Shown: positions 1 through 10,300 of the stretch, in pieces
How positions within the stretch are numbered: the first letter of the stretch is position 1
Layout of the letters: each line of letters opens with the position of its first letter
NCBI GenBank assembly: GCA_963970005.1
Contig: CAXAMN010005191.1
Location: 1 to 64,000, forward strand
Source: Durusdinium trenchii
Taxonomy: Eukaryota > Sar > Dinophyceae > Suessiales > Symbiodiniaceae
Direction: 5' to 3'
DNA length: 64,000 nucleotides
Translations under genes and position numbers: made by a program
The notes under the pieces: model-generated
Told to the model about the DNA's origin: nothing
Seen by the model: the letters and a program-made list of their open reading frames with translations, nothing else
Database searches by the model: none

Positions 1-59
1 TGCTGCCTCAACTCTCCTCATCAAAAAACTTTTGCCCACATTTTTTTTAGTCTTTAGAT

Positions 60-190
60 TGTGTTTCCTTTCCTCTTCCTTTTTTCCTTTTCCTGGTCTT
101 TTTTCCATCTTCCTCTTCATTTTCCCTTTTCCTTTTCCTTGTTTGTTTCCTTTTCCTTTTCCTCATTTTTTCCTTTTCCTGAATTATGAC
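60..190. repeat. Pyrimidine-rich low-complexity tract
   Basis: Repeated CCTTTTCC/TTTTCCTG units on the plus strand. The plus frame gives only a Phe/Pro/Leu string, which I take as a by-product of the repeat and not as a gene. Confidence 0.8.
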
Positions 191-539
191 AGACCCTTTC
201 CCAAGAATAACACATTCTTCACTTCCCCTCGCAAAGAATAATGCATGTTTTCACTTCCCCAAGTAGTTCTGATTCATGTGTGCCACAACATCTCCCAAAG
301 AATCTGTGCCAACATGTGGCAACACAGATACATCTGGGCCACGGTTTTCATGTTCTGACCAAACTATTCAAATACATTTACAAATACATTTAGCACAAAC
401 TCATGTGCCACATATGTTCTACAAATACTTTCACAAATCCACCTCAAGCTGTCAATGTGGAAAACAAGTGTCTTGACAGCCCATGTGGTAAACCATTCTG
501 ATGTTATTTTCTAGAACAACAGCAGAAACTGTGACGTTA

Positions 540-642
540 TTCTTAAGAATAACCTCAGAGGTTACTCTTAAGAATAACCTCAGTGAGGTTAGAATTAACC
601 TCAGGAAACCAAATAACCTCAGAGGTTGTTTTTAACCTCAGC
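540..642. repeat. Short AACCTCAG repeat cluster
   Basis: The octamer AACCTCAG recurs about five times within 100 bases, interleaved with its inverted form GAGGTT, so the stretch can fold. It lies just before the 42-bp tandem array. No gene is seen between 1 and 660. Confidence 0.7.
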
Positions 643-659
643 TGATCTATAGGGCGCTT

Positions 660-968
660 CGTGAACCTCCATGCGCAGATTACGTGGCAGGCGCAGCACT
701 TTGTGAACCTCCATGCGCAGAATTCGTGGCAGGCACAGCACTTAGTGAACCTCCATGCGCAGATTTTTGTGGCAGGCGCAGCACTTTGTGAACCTCCACG
801 CGCAGATGTCGTGGCAGGCGCAGCGCTTTGTGAACCTCCGTGCGCAGATTTCGTGGCAGGCGCAGCACTTTGTGAACCTCCATGTGCAGATTTCGCGGCA
901 GGCGCAGCACTTTGTGAACCTCCATGTGCAGATTTCGTGGCTGGCACAGCACTTTGCGAAGCTGGAGG
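660..968. repeat. 42-bp tandem repeat array (about 7 copies)
   Basis: The unit contains GTGAACCTCCATGCGCAGAT followed by a variant of TTCGTGGCAGGCGCAGCACTT. Copies start near 661, 703, 745 and so on and differ by a few substitutions. Because 42 is a multiple of three, several frames stay open on both strands, but the peptides are pure repeats. This is a minisatellite, not a supported gene. Confidence 0.85.
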
Positions 969-979
969 TGCAGATGGGG

Positions 980-1345
980 AGTATCTGGGGAGCTGGAAGA
1001 TGAGAACTGGCGACTTTCTAGTACAACTTTAGTACGCGGAGCAATCTGTGGAGCTGAAAGCTGAGAACTGGCGACTTTGTAGTACAACTTTAGTACGCGG
1101 AGCAATCTGGGGAGCTGGAAGCTGAGAACTGGCGACTGAACTGGCGGCTTTCTAGTACAACTTTAGTACGCGGAGTATTTGGGGAGCTGGAAGCTGAGAA
1201 CTGGCGACTTTGTAGTACAACTTTAGTACGCGGAGTATCTGGGGAGCTGGAAGATGAGAACTGACGTAGTACAACTTTAGTACGCGGAGCAATCTGTGGA
1301 GCTGGAAGCTGAGAACTGGCGACTTGGTAGTGCAACTTTAGTACG
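980..1345. repeat. About 66-bp tandem repeat array (5-6 copies)
   Basis: The repeated core is GAGAACTGGCGACTTTGTAG followed by TACAACTTTAGTACGCGGAG and a GGGGAGCTGGAAGCT stretch. Copies vary in length through small deletions (for example near 1140 and 1265). It directly follows the 42-bp array but has an unrelated unit. Confidence 0.85.
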
Positions 1346-1385
1346 CGGCTGAGTCATCTCTCGCGGCTGAGTCATCTCTCGCGGC
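1346..1385. repeat. Two copies of an 18-bp unit
   Basis: GCGGCTGAGTCATCTCTC occurs twice in tandem and a degenerate third copy follows. It closes the tandem-repeat block that begins at 660. Confidence 0.7.
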
Positions 1386-1419
1386 TGCTCTGGCGCCCCT
1401 GCAGCTGAGTCATGTCTCC

Positions 1420-3095
1420 CGACCACCCGGCTCTCTTGAGAGGTTGACAAATTTTAGCTACTTTGCTTACTCAAAAGTGGTCATTTCGATTACTTCCTGG
1501 AAACCTCAAAACACGTGTTTTGAGAGGTTGACAAATTTGAGCTAATTAGCTTCGTGTCTAGACAAGCTATCACATCATAGTTAACGTCTAGCTCCAGTTT
1601 GGTTTAGTGGAGCTAGAGCTAGAGCTATGCTTCACTCATCGCTCATCACTCATGCGTCTGGCTGAGGGACACGAGGGACACGCATGGTGAAAAGAACCGG
1701 GGCACTCCTATAGGTCAATTTGTTTCTTATAGGAAACTTCCGCCGCCGGCTTGCCCGGAACTGCTTGTAGCAAAGCCTCAACCAAGGGAAAACCACTATC
1801 TTAGAAGGCGCCGCTGCTTGACTTCAGCAGCATTTGCAGTGCCATGTCAGTGGTAAAATGATTGCTTTCTGGCAAAAAACCACTAACCTAGCAGTCACAA
1901 GTTTGGCAGGGTCACAGGTCTATCCTGGGAAGAGATGTGTATGTGTCTCCTCTGGTTCCATGTTAGCTGTCGTTGGCCTGGATGTCGGGTTCGAAGCTGC
2001 ATGAAGGTTGTACAGTAGCCCCGAGCCAAATGACTTTCTGTACTGCACTGAAGAGTATTTTAGCACTACAGTCATATATCAAGCTGAAGTATATCAAACT
2101 TGTAGGCAACACTATCATGGAAGGCACACACAAGGAGGCAACACATGCAGACCGGCTTCCATGTTAACGGTGAAAACTGTGCATGTCCCTGGATTTCATT
2201 CCACTTCCATGTTTGTCTTCGTTTCTACTTTTCTTAGAGATTTCCCTAACATAGCAGGCAAAAATATAGGTTTGCAGTGCCATGTGTTTAGGCCTCTTTT
2301 AGTTCCTGGTTTCCATGTATATGTCGTGCATAGGTGTAGACCCTTTTATATGTCAACCCATGACAAACTTTTTTGCCTTGATCTCTATCTATATAGTCGT
2401 AAAAAAAACAAGTCTAGCTTGGCATGAAACCTAATTAAAAACATTACCAGTTCTTTCTTATCCTGGAGACATGTTTTTTCTTCTAACATTTGGGCACTCT
2501 TGCTCGAAATATGCCTTTTCAAGTGCATTCACATCTATGCCATCCTTTGTACCGTTTTCCTTCTTGATGAAACTCTTCACTTACAAATGTGCACATAAGC
2601 AAGGTCTCCTTTTGAGGTTCCTCCTTTGTAAGGATCGCAATTTTTGAAAGTTCTTGTTGCAGAAAGCATCAAAAATCTGTCTTTTGTAGTTTTTTCATCC
2701 ACCATGACAACCCAGCCAAGAAGGCAAAAAACGTCTGTTAAAGCCGGAGAGGGACTAATTGATTAGTTAAAGAGTAACCCATGTATATTATGTATATTGC
2801 AATGATAGCGTGAAGTGTTTGAGTAGTGTGTTCCTTTGTCCTTTGTTTGTTTGTGAATATCCTGAAAGATGACAGTATCTAATGACGGAAGGACTAAGCA
2901 AGAAATAGAAAGCTACTTGAGGAAGAAGCACTCCTTGAGAATAGGAACGGCTTGTGAACAAAACAAGTTCTACACACGAAAATAAAGTGAGGCAAGCCAA
3001 ATTACAATATATAAGGACCCAGGGACGAACAAGCATAAAGAGCTAGTACTGGAACAAACTAATCAAGCAAGGGCAAGGGAGCAAACCAAGTCAAG
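1420..3095. other. No gene recognised
   Basis: AT-rich sequence with short open frames on both strands that show no family resemblance, no coding-like composition and no convincing splice signals. I see nothing annotatable here. Confidence 0.5.
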
Positions 3096-3192
3096 CAACA
3101 ATTTGGGTATACGGGGGGGGTTAGCCCCGAACGCAGCATACGAGGGTGAAAAAACCTTGTGCTTTACAGGGCTTCGTGGCTTTCCGGACACT

Positions 3193-3236
3193 CAACTTAT
3201 CGTCTTGCAACTCATGAGTTGCAAAACGATAAGTTG
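3193..3236. repeat. 44-bp near-perfect palindrome
   Basis: Two 20-base arms that begin with CAACTTATCGT meet at a central CATG; one mismatch (C against A) interrupts them. The right arm is also the start of the tandem repeat that follows. Confidence 0.8.
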
Positions 3237-3312
3237 AATGCGTTTTGACGTACCCAACCCACCCGCAAGACGATAAGTTGAATGCGTTTTGACGTACCCA
3301 ACCCACCCGCCT
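3226..3312. repeat. 44-bp tandem duplication (2 copies)
   Basis: ACGATAAGTTGAATGCGTTT and the following GACGTACCCAACCCACCCGC occur twice, starting at 3226 and 3270, almost without change. Confidence 0.85.
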
Positions 3313-3737
3313 GCTCCGTGCACAGCTTGCCATCATTTTGCAGCCGCCAGACATCAGTCTTGTTCCCAATTGAGCCATTTAGCTCACTGTACATTTGAGC
3401 TGGCGGACAAGTGTCTTGCACAGCTTCTTTATGTATTCTGACAGCCTCGAACATTGAGTCCAACCCTGGATGTTGGCCCATGTTGGCTGAACCAAAACGC
3501 TGCGAGGCCTTCAACGTGCTGTCGTTGCAGCTTTGCATCGCAACGGCCAAGAAGACCCCTTCTACGAATGCGAACGAAAGGTCACCGAGTGGACAAGTCA
3601 ACGTCAAAGTCGATGTACGCGAGTAGTAACACGGACGAAACTGACCCCACCCCCCACCCCCCCAACCCGAAAGACCAGTCAACGGATCGGATATATGTTG
3701 CCGGCGGGGCTAACCCCCCCGTTGGCCCAACAATTTG

Positions 3738-4858
3738 AAGATTGTTGGGCGGCAACGTGTGGCAACAAGTATTGAAATATACTTTGAGGAGAAGATTTAG
3801 TGCGATAGAAGACATGAGCAGCAAAGCAAGGCCTGAGACAAATGAACTCAAGTAGAAAGCTCGACAAAACTAATCGAGAAGGGAGGGCCAACGAATCAAG
3901 AAATACCTAATGAAAAACAGAAGTAGTGAACAAAAATCAAAGAAACAAACAACATCCAAAGACATCAGAAAGCCATGCTCCGAAGCGACCTGTCGTCAAG
4001 TCTTATAGCTATTCATCAGAAAGTTTGCCGAACATGCCTGAAACTAACAGTGGGTCCACTAAGCTTGTCCTGAAGAAACTACAACAGGTACTACCATTAC
4101 TGAATTTGGGATCTTTTTGGCTGGCAGGGGTGTCTCCCAAAGGTTTCTTTCCCCAAGCAGTTTACGGTTGGGGTTCTCTTTGAGGGAACAAAAGGAGCTG
4201 GCCACACTGGCTGGCTGCGCCCTTGAACTCTGTCTTGTCCTCCTCTTGCCCTGCTGTTGGCCTCTGGCCGCTCTGGCCAACCCCGTGTCCTCGTCAACCC
4301 TTGTGTGTCACCTCCTTGTCCTCTTGCTATTCTTTGGCCGCTCTGGCAAACCCTGTGTCCTCCTCTTGTTCCCAAAGCAGTTTACGTTGTCCTTGTCCAG
4401 TCCAGGCTTTTGTCCGTTGTGTTGGCCGCGCCGCGTTGTCTGGGTCCTCCTTGGCGGGGCCTTGTTCGGGTCTGTCTGTCCTGCTTGTCCACCTAGTCGG
4501 CCCTTTTACCACCACTTTTTCTGGGCCTTGTTGCCTGCTTGGCCACGCCGCTTGTTCTTTCTGCACGGCCTTGTCCAGGTATGTTTACGTGTGGCTCTGA
4601 ATGCCATGGTGATGCAGTATCTCAAAAATGATATCATCCTCGGATTTTCTCATGACATATATCCCTTCGTTTTTCACGCGTGACCCGGACATCAGGAACT
4701 GTTGTGTTCAATCATGTTTGATTTATGCACCGTTCCCAAACAGCTAATTGCAAACCTTCCTGCTGACATAATTAGTACTAACAAATTAATATACATGTCA
4801 AACAACTGCACTGCCACAGCCTCCCGTTTTGATACCGCCCTTGGCCATGGCACTGAAC
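3738..4858. other. No gene recognised; imperfect GC-rich repeats at 4240-4575
   Basis: A segment containing GGCCGCTCTGGC and then CTGTGTCCTCCTC is repeated near 4265 and 4341, and a CCAAGCAGTTTACG-like block near 4155 recurs near 4375. Long frames on both strands here follow from the repeats. Further exons of the AtuA-like gene would be expected on this side, but none was found. Confidence 0.4.
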
Positions 4859-6276
4859 CGCTGCCGGGAGTAGTTGCAATCGCCCCGCATTCCAGGACTT
4901 TCGCCGCATGAAGTGCTGTGGCTGCAGGAAAGCCTCGACGCACAGGTTCCGCCGCAAACAAGGCAGGATCATAAGCGCGACCACAAATGACCTCACCAGT
5001 CCGACAGGAAGGCGAACCAGCAAATGGTGCAAAAAGACATACTATGTTGGTCTTCAATTGGACCCAAACACCATTCTTGGTTACCGAATCTCAAAGAAGT
5101 GAGGACAGCTACGGCTGTGGTGTCCCAAATCCAAGTCATTGCCAGGTATTATCAACACATTTCAAAATACAGTAGTCAAATGGAGTACACTACACTCAAA
5201 AGCAACAAAACCTTGTGCCAAAAAACACACAGATCTTGTCGCAGCAAACCAGGCACAAGCTTCTAATCCCTCCCGACCCTCTCCAAAAGAATCTGACTTG
5301 CAACGTCGAGCTTCAATGTCAGTATGTGCCAGCGCACACATGATCGGCTCAAGGCCCATTTGTGCGACAACTACCTCTGTCGTCAATCATTGTTCACGAA
5401 CACATAGAAGGTCAATTTTGTTACTTCTAAGAGAAAGAAACAAAACTAACATGACCACTTAACTGTGCATGTGGGAGAGCACCGATTCACGCACATCTTC
5501 TTGCGAAATTGGTGGCATAGGCCCCAGTGAAGTCAGGCTTCTGCCATGCAGCAATGAGCCAATGTCGCTTACTTCACCTTACTGCTACGAGCTGGAATCG
5601 AACTTTGCCAGTTACACTATGCTGCACTTACACGAATAGGAAGGACGCTACTAGGTGGAGGCCATCGCTATTAGGTTGGAGGCCATCGCTACTAGGAACA
5701 AGGATGCGACTAGTAGCCATTTGATCCCATCGCTATTAGGTTGGAGGCCATTGCTGCTAGGAACAAAGACGTGACTAGTAGCTATTTGATCCCCCCAAAA
5801 GCGGAGCGCTCCCAATGCCTTACTACTTACTATATAGTAGCTTCTTGTTACATTACTAATAGTAATGGCCTCCACCTAGTAGCTTCTTGTTACTAGAACA
5901 TGCACTGAGTCTTCACAAGTTGCTGGTGATGGTCGCAAAGGGCTTCGGTGACATGCCTTCCTCTCGTAGCAACTGCTGCAAGGCATCTGTCAGAATGAAA
6001 AGCTGGTTGTCTGTGCCACAACCACCAGCTGATCCGACCACCAGTTTGCACTGCTGGCCATCAGCAGAGTGCTGGCTCAGGCCCTTCACAATGATCCTAA
6101 GGTCTCTCACTACATGCTCCAGGGATGTAAATGAGCTCCGCGAAGCCAAGTAGTATGGGCCTGGATCAATTGAACCAGCATCTACAGCAATAAGGTCGAA
6201 TTTTGTCTTTGCAAGTGCTGCCTGGAAGGATTCTTTGGGAAACCCGTAGCCCAGAATAGCCGTAGGCGCCAGAATT
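4859..6276 (-). CDS. AtuA-like (acyclic terpene utilisation family) protein, three exons seen
   Basis: Three minus-strand exons resemble the conserved core of the AtuA/DUF1446 family, whose exact reaction is not settled; in Pseudomonas the family is tied to acyclic terpene breakdown. Exon 5917-6276 has DAGSIDPGPYYL and KLVVGSAGGCGTDNQ, exon 5312-5374 has VAQMGLEPIM, and exon 4859-4991 has VICGRAYDPALFAAEP then KVLECGAIATTPGSG. Exons two and three join in frame (63 bases, GC donor GAA|GCTCGA, acceptor GAG|GTCATT), giving DIE-VICGRAYDPA. At least one more exon is needed between the first and second to restore phase. The start lies upstream of 6276 (a short stretch to about 6398 stays open) and the 3' part is not found. 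Family assignment is from remembered motifs. Confidence 0.6.
5672..5797. repeat. 65-bp tandem duplication, CTAGTAGC family
   Basis: TAGGTTGGAGGCCATCGCTA begins two tandem copies at 5672 and 5737, each containing CTACTAGGAACAAGG and GACTAGTAGC. Related GGAGGCCATCGCT sequence precedes it from 5656. It sits in the intron between the first two AtuA-like exons. Confidence 0.8.
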
Positions 6277-6279
6277 CTG

Positions 6280-7224
6280 AAAAGGTCCTGTGTAGCCTGC
6301 CTGGCATAGCCCCTGCTCTGAGTGCGCAAGTAATGGAATTCACCGACACGTGGGCTTAAGCAAAGTCGAAGAAGGTCAGCTTGAAATGCAAGTCTCATGC
6401 AGCTCAGAAGTCAGAAGGGTCGAAACAAATTGAAATTACTATGTCTGTCACTATGTAAAATGGCCACGGTTTTGCGCAAAACTGCTCTTTGCATTTGCAA
6501 TGAAGAACCTTAAACAACATAGAGCTGGCTCAAAATAGCATCACAAAACCAAATGGTTATGAAATCCACTCCACCGAAGCCACGTTAAGGTGCACAAGTT
6601 GCAACCGGAATGAACCCCACTCTGTCTCGCTACTCTATTGGTTGTGCGGTTTCTGAATCAAGGTCTTCACATTTCATCATCCCGAAGGCAGCAGGCAGGA
6701 AGCTAAAATAAGCTGAACCTATAACAGTAAGTAGTAAGCAGGAGTCAGAAGCCGTCCTTGTGAATTCCCAATTCATGTACATGACGGGTTGCCACTACCC
6801 TAGTCACTAGTCCTCGTGACACTCGTGACAGAGTCTGCCTTGGATAGGTGTTTAACTATGGCATAAAGCCCATGATTCTGATACATGACTTGTTACCAAG
6901 GCCACTGCTTGGTGTATGGCATGGCATTATACAAATACCAAGAGCATCTCCTCCTGAACACTTGGGAGACAGCAGGGGGCAAATAATTACCTGCACATGC
7001 CAACCACCCAGTGGAAACAAGAATCCAGAGTGCTGTCATGGTCTGAACATCCAGAACAACCCACACGGAGGAAAGAAGATAAAAGACAATGGTCCAAAGG
7101 TGATGTCTCTTTTTCCGCAAACACGTGGACATTGTATGTCTTTTCACTTTCAGAGCATCCTGATCGAAACCGAGCCATAAGCCATACCTCCCAATGGACT
7201 CCGACTCCGCCCACGGTTTCGCAC
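6280..7224. other. Spacer between the AtuA-like and Hsp70-like genes
   Basis: The remaining Hsp70 C-terminal exons and the AtuA-like 5' exon should lie here, but I could not identify them. No repeat or RNA gene was seen. Confidence 0.4.
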
Positions 7225-7384
7225 CTGGCATGCCGATCGTTCACCCTCGAAGATGCGAAGCTTGACGCTTTGCTGCCAATCCATATGGGTGGTCAATGTC
7301 ACCGTCTTCCGTGTCGGAATGGTTGTGTTTCTGCCCTGGGATGGGATGACCACGGCGCAGTGCATATGTTCATATGCCTCTATG
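7225..7384 (-). CDS. Hsp70-like gene, substrate-binding beta exon
   Basis: Begins after GCAG at 7385-7388 and ends CAG|GTGCGA. It encodes IEAYEHMHCAVVIPSQGRN, then TTIPTRK and LRIFEGERSACQ, which match the canonical block with IPRNTTIPTKK and VYEGER. 160 bases, phase 1 at the start. Confidence 0.75.
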
Positions 7385-10300
7385 CTGCTACATGCTGGCA
7401 CCTTAAACCCTCAAAAGGGCTGGACTGAACATACTATAAACATCTATATACAAACGACAAATGGCTGAAGTGAAGTGGGACCAATCTTTCACCATTCGTT
7501 TCTGTCTGCAACTGTCACAATCGTGAGTATTTTGTGCGGAATTACCAACATGAAGTCTGGAAAACTACTGGTAGAGTCTGGTAGAGGCTTGAATACCTAG
7601 ACTCGACCAAATACATATAATTACACGATATTACACAAGATTGCACATGAATAGCAAAGTGTCGATGACACGAGTCATGGCGCCATTCGCAGATTCAAAA
7701 CCAATCGACAATGGTGTGACATCCAGCCTCGCTTGATTCATGTCAGAGCTCAGTCGCACCGCACAGGAAAAAGTTTAGAATTCGCAACATCATCAATTCT
7801 CAAGAAACATAACATTGATAATATAGAAGCAACCACCATAAATGCGTGCTGGAAATGGCTGACACGCTGTGACGTGAGGTCTCTGCTGACTGTGGCAATC
7901 TAGATGCAAACATTCTGTATCATTCATGTTCATTCTATCAAATTCATTCAAATCACAACCGCTATTTATTTTCAGAAGCCACCCCCCTTGAGGCAACCAT
8001 AGGCAACCCAGCAAGTTCCAGAGCGGTCGTGAATTCACAAGTTCTCGGATCTGTACACCTTGACAAGGTGCAGGAGCAAATCTGTTGCCGCTGAGTTCTT
8101 GCCGCAAAGAATTGCTGCCTCGAGAGTCTGAGCGGTCAAGGGAAGTGCACGACTACAAGAGCCACACAAAATTACAACAACCCGCACATGCCTCGCAGAA
8201 ATGTTCAACACTGCATTTCTGTTGTGTAGAAGTACAATTATGCAGTCAATGCAGTTTCAGGTTCTAAAAGAGATTCTAGAATTCTAGACCTCCATCAGGA
8301 ACCCAGGAACCCTACATCTCGAACCTGTAATACCCTCCTGACAGGTCAGAGTGAACGAATGTTAGGATCTGAGAACTGAAACAACATGCAAAGCAGTCCG
8401 CTCTCAAGGTTCAGGAAACGGCCCGTCACGGTTCGCGAATCAAAATGTGCTTGGATATTCTTGGAAAGAGTGCAGGAGTTTCAATCGAGGAGCAACAGCG
8501 TACTTGCCTACTTGCTCCAACAAAGCAAACACATGAGTCATGTTCCCTCAGCTTGCAATCGACCAAACAGCGACAAAAGCCATGCCACCCAGCCCTTGGT
8601 CGCCTGGTAAGCAGCTCCAATGACCACAGCATCTTCACAGTTGTGTACTGTGTCGCAAGGCTCCTGCAGTAAGGGGAGTGAATGCATGCAGTTAAACATT
8701 TATTTCAGAAAGAAAGCAAAGACAGAAAGAACACATAAAATACAAAAAAAAGAGAGAGACAGAGAGGGGGGAGGGCGAGGGTGGCAAAAGCGCGGCTGAA
8801 GCCTTGTCAAGGGAAGGTGACATGTGATCCAACTTGGGGCGCAATCCTTTGCGATCGCTTTCCGCATGACTACAGGACGTAGATTTGCCAAAACTGGAGA
8901 GGTATATAATTGTGTATCATACAGTACATACATGATATTTACCCGGGATCATCGTGAAACAGCAGCCGCCGCTGCAGCAGCAGCAGCAGTGGCAGTGGCG
9001 GCGGCGGCGGCAGCAGCAGCAGCAGCTTGCGGGTACTCCGGTTTTGCTTGCCAAACATGCAGTACAGCTGACAGCCGATATCGTAGCCGTCGTAGCCCTC
9101 TCATCCGAAATTCATGGTCCACCCAATGAATATCACTGAAAGCCCGTCAGGTCTGGAAGTGTTGATTCTCTTGTAAGATTTAAACAGTGTGCAAACGTAT
9201 GAAGAGTAAAGGTCTCAACACAGGAATGCTAGAGATTCGACAGCAAATAATTCATGCGCACCCTGTTGCGCATAAGTGGGCATAGAAATAGTGTGAGAAT
9301 ATGTGATAATAATCCAGAAACTTACAGTAAACAAATCATAGTTCTGACTTGTCTTAATCTATCCTAGCATACGATAGATTCACTTGTCACTTGACTGTGC
9401 TTACAGTGAAAATTAAAAATAATGGCTGAATGACCTATTGCTTTCAAGCTGCCGCAAACAGCAGTGGTCAGTCTCCTTCTGAAAGAGCTTAGTCACCATC
9501 TCCCGAAGCAAAGGAACTTTAGCAGAGCCACCGACCAACAGAACTTCATCAATCTCCTTGACGTCAACCTTGCCTTGGAAATGTCAATACTTGAAAAAAA
9601 CATACATAATTTTTCAAGCACGTCTCCCTTGATTGCTTGAACTATACATATATACACACGCTTTGTATTTAGGTGCAACCTCTTGAAAGAGTCAGGTTTT
9701 AAACCTCATAACAAGACAAACACATCCAAACCTTTGTTCAAAGTACCATCACGCAATGTGGCCAGAATCAGCTCCTCCACTTGTTGAATGGTTGGTCGAA
9801 TAAGCTCCTCAAAGGCAGCACGAGACATCTTATAGCTTTCATAGGTGTCACTGTCGTCCTGAGTGGAAAGGAACACAGGCTTCGAGTACTCGGAGCCTTG
9901 AAGTGATTCATAGCATCTCCTAGTAGTAAGGTCAGGCGCCCCTAGTAGCGTCCATTGCTCCTAGTAGCGATGCCCTTTGTTCCTAGTAGCGTCCTTGTTA
10001 CTAGGCAAAAGAATCATTTCAAGGCTTCGAGTACTGCAATGCAGGGAGACCGTGGACTGACCGCAGTTCAACGTCTCATGTTCGCTCCCAATGTAATCTC
10101 GTGAAAGACCGGACAATTGCTTAAATTGGTGGACGACAAACAAACATTGCTTGCAATTGGTAATGTGCAACTCCAAACTTTGCTTGCAATCCGAGACGGC
10201 ATTCAAATCTGCATCTATAATATAGATCAATCTAGAAAGCATCCGCCCTTCTCACATAATTATCAGTCTCTAGACCTATACAAGTAAGCCTCTGGAGCTT

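Larger units (their letters stand above)
3096..3737. mobile_element. Candidate 640-bp inverted-repeat (MITE-like) element
   Basis: The left end (3112-3129) reads a G-run then GTTAGCCCCG, and the right end (3705-3720) is its reverse complement, CGGGGCTAACCCCCCC. The similarity extends outward to CAACAATTTGGG-like sequence on the left and its inverted counterpart at 3724-3737. Inside lie a 44-bp palindrome and a 44-bp tandem duplication. No transposase is encoded. A clear target-site duplication was not found, so it may be a non-autonomous DNA element or only a fold-back repeat. Confidence 0.4.

Noticed and set aside
660-1345. CRISPR-like array
   Set aside because: Units are direct tandem copies without unique spacers, in a eukaryotic context.
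4117-4683. 188-codon plus-strand ORF
   Set aside because: Leu/Pro/Ser/Cys-rich frame generated by imperfect GGCCGCTCTGGC repeats; no domain seen.
5575-5650. tRNA-like GGAATCGAAC sequence
   Set aside because: The T-loop consensus is present in inverse orientation, but the T stem does not pair and no acceptor or anticodon stem can be formed.
8824-9139. Poly-Ala / poly-Gln ORFs
   Set aside because: Produced by the CAG/CGG repeat inside an Hsp70-like intron.
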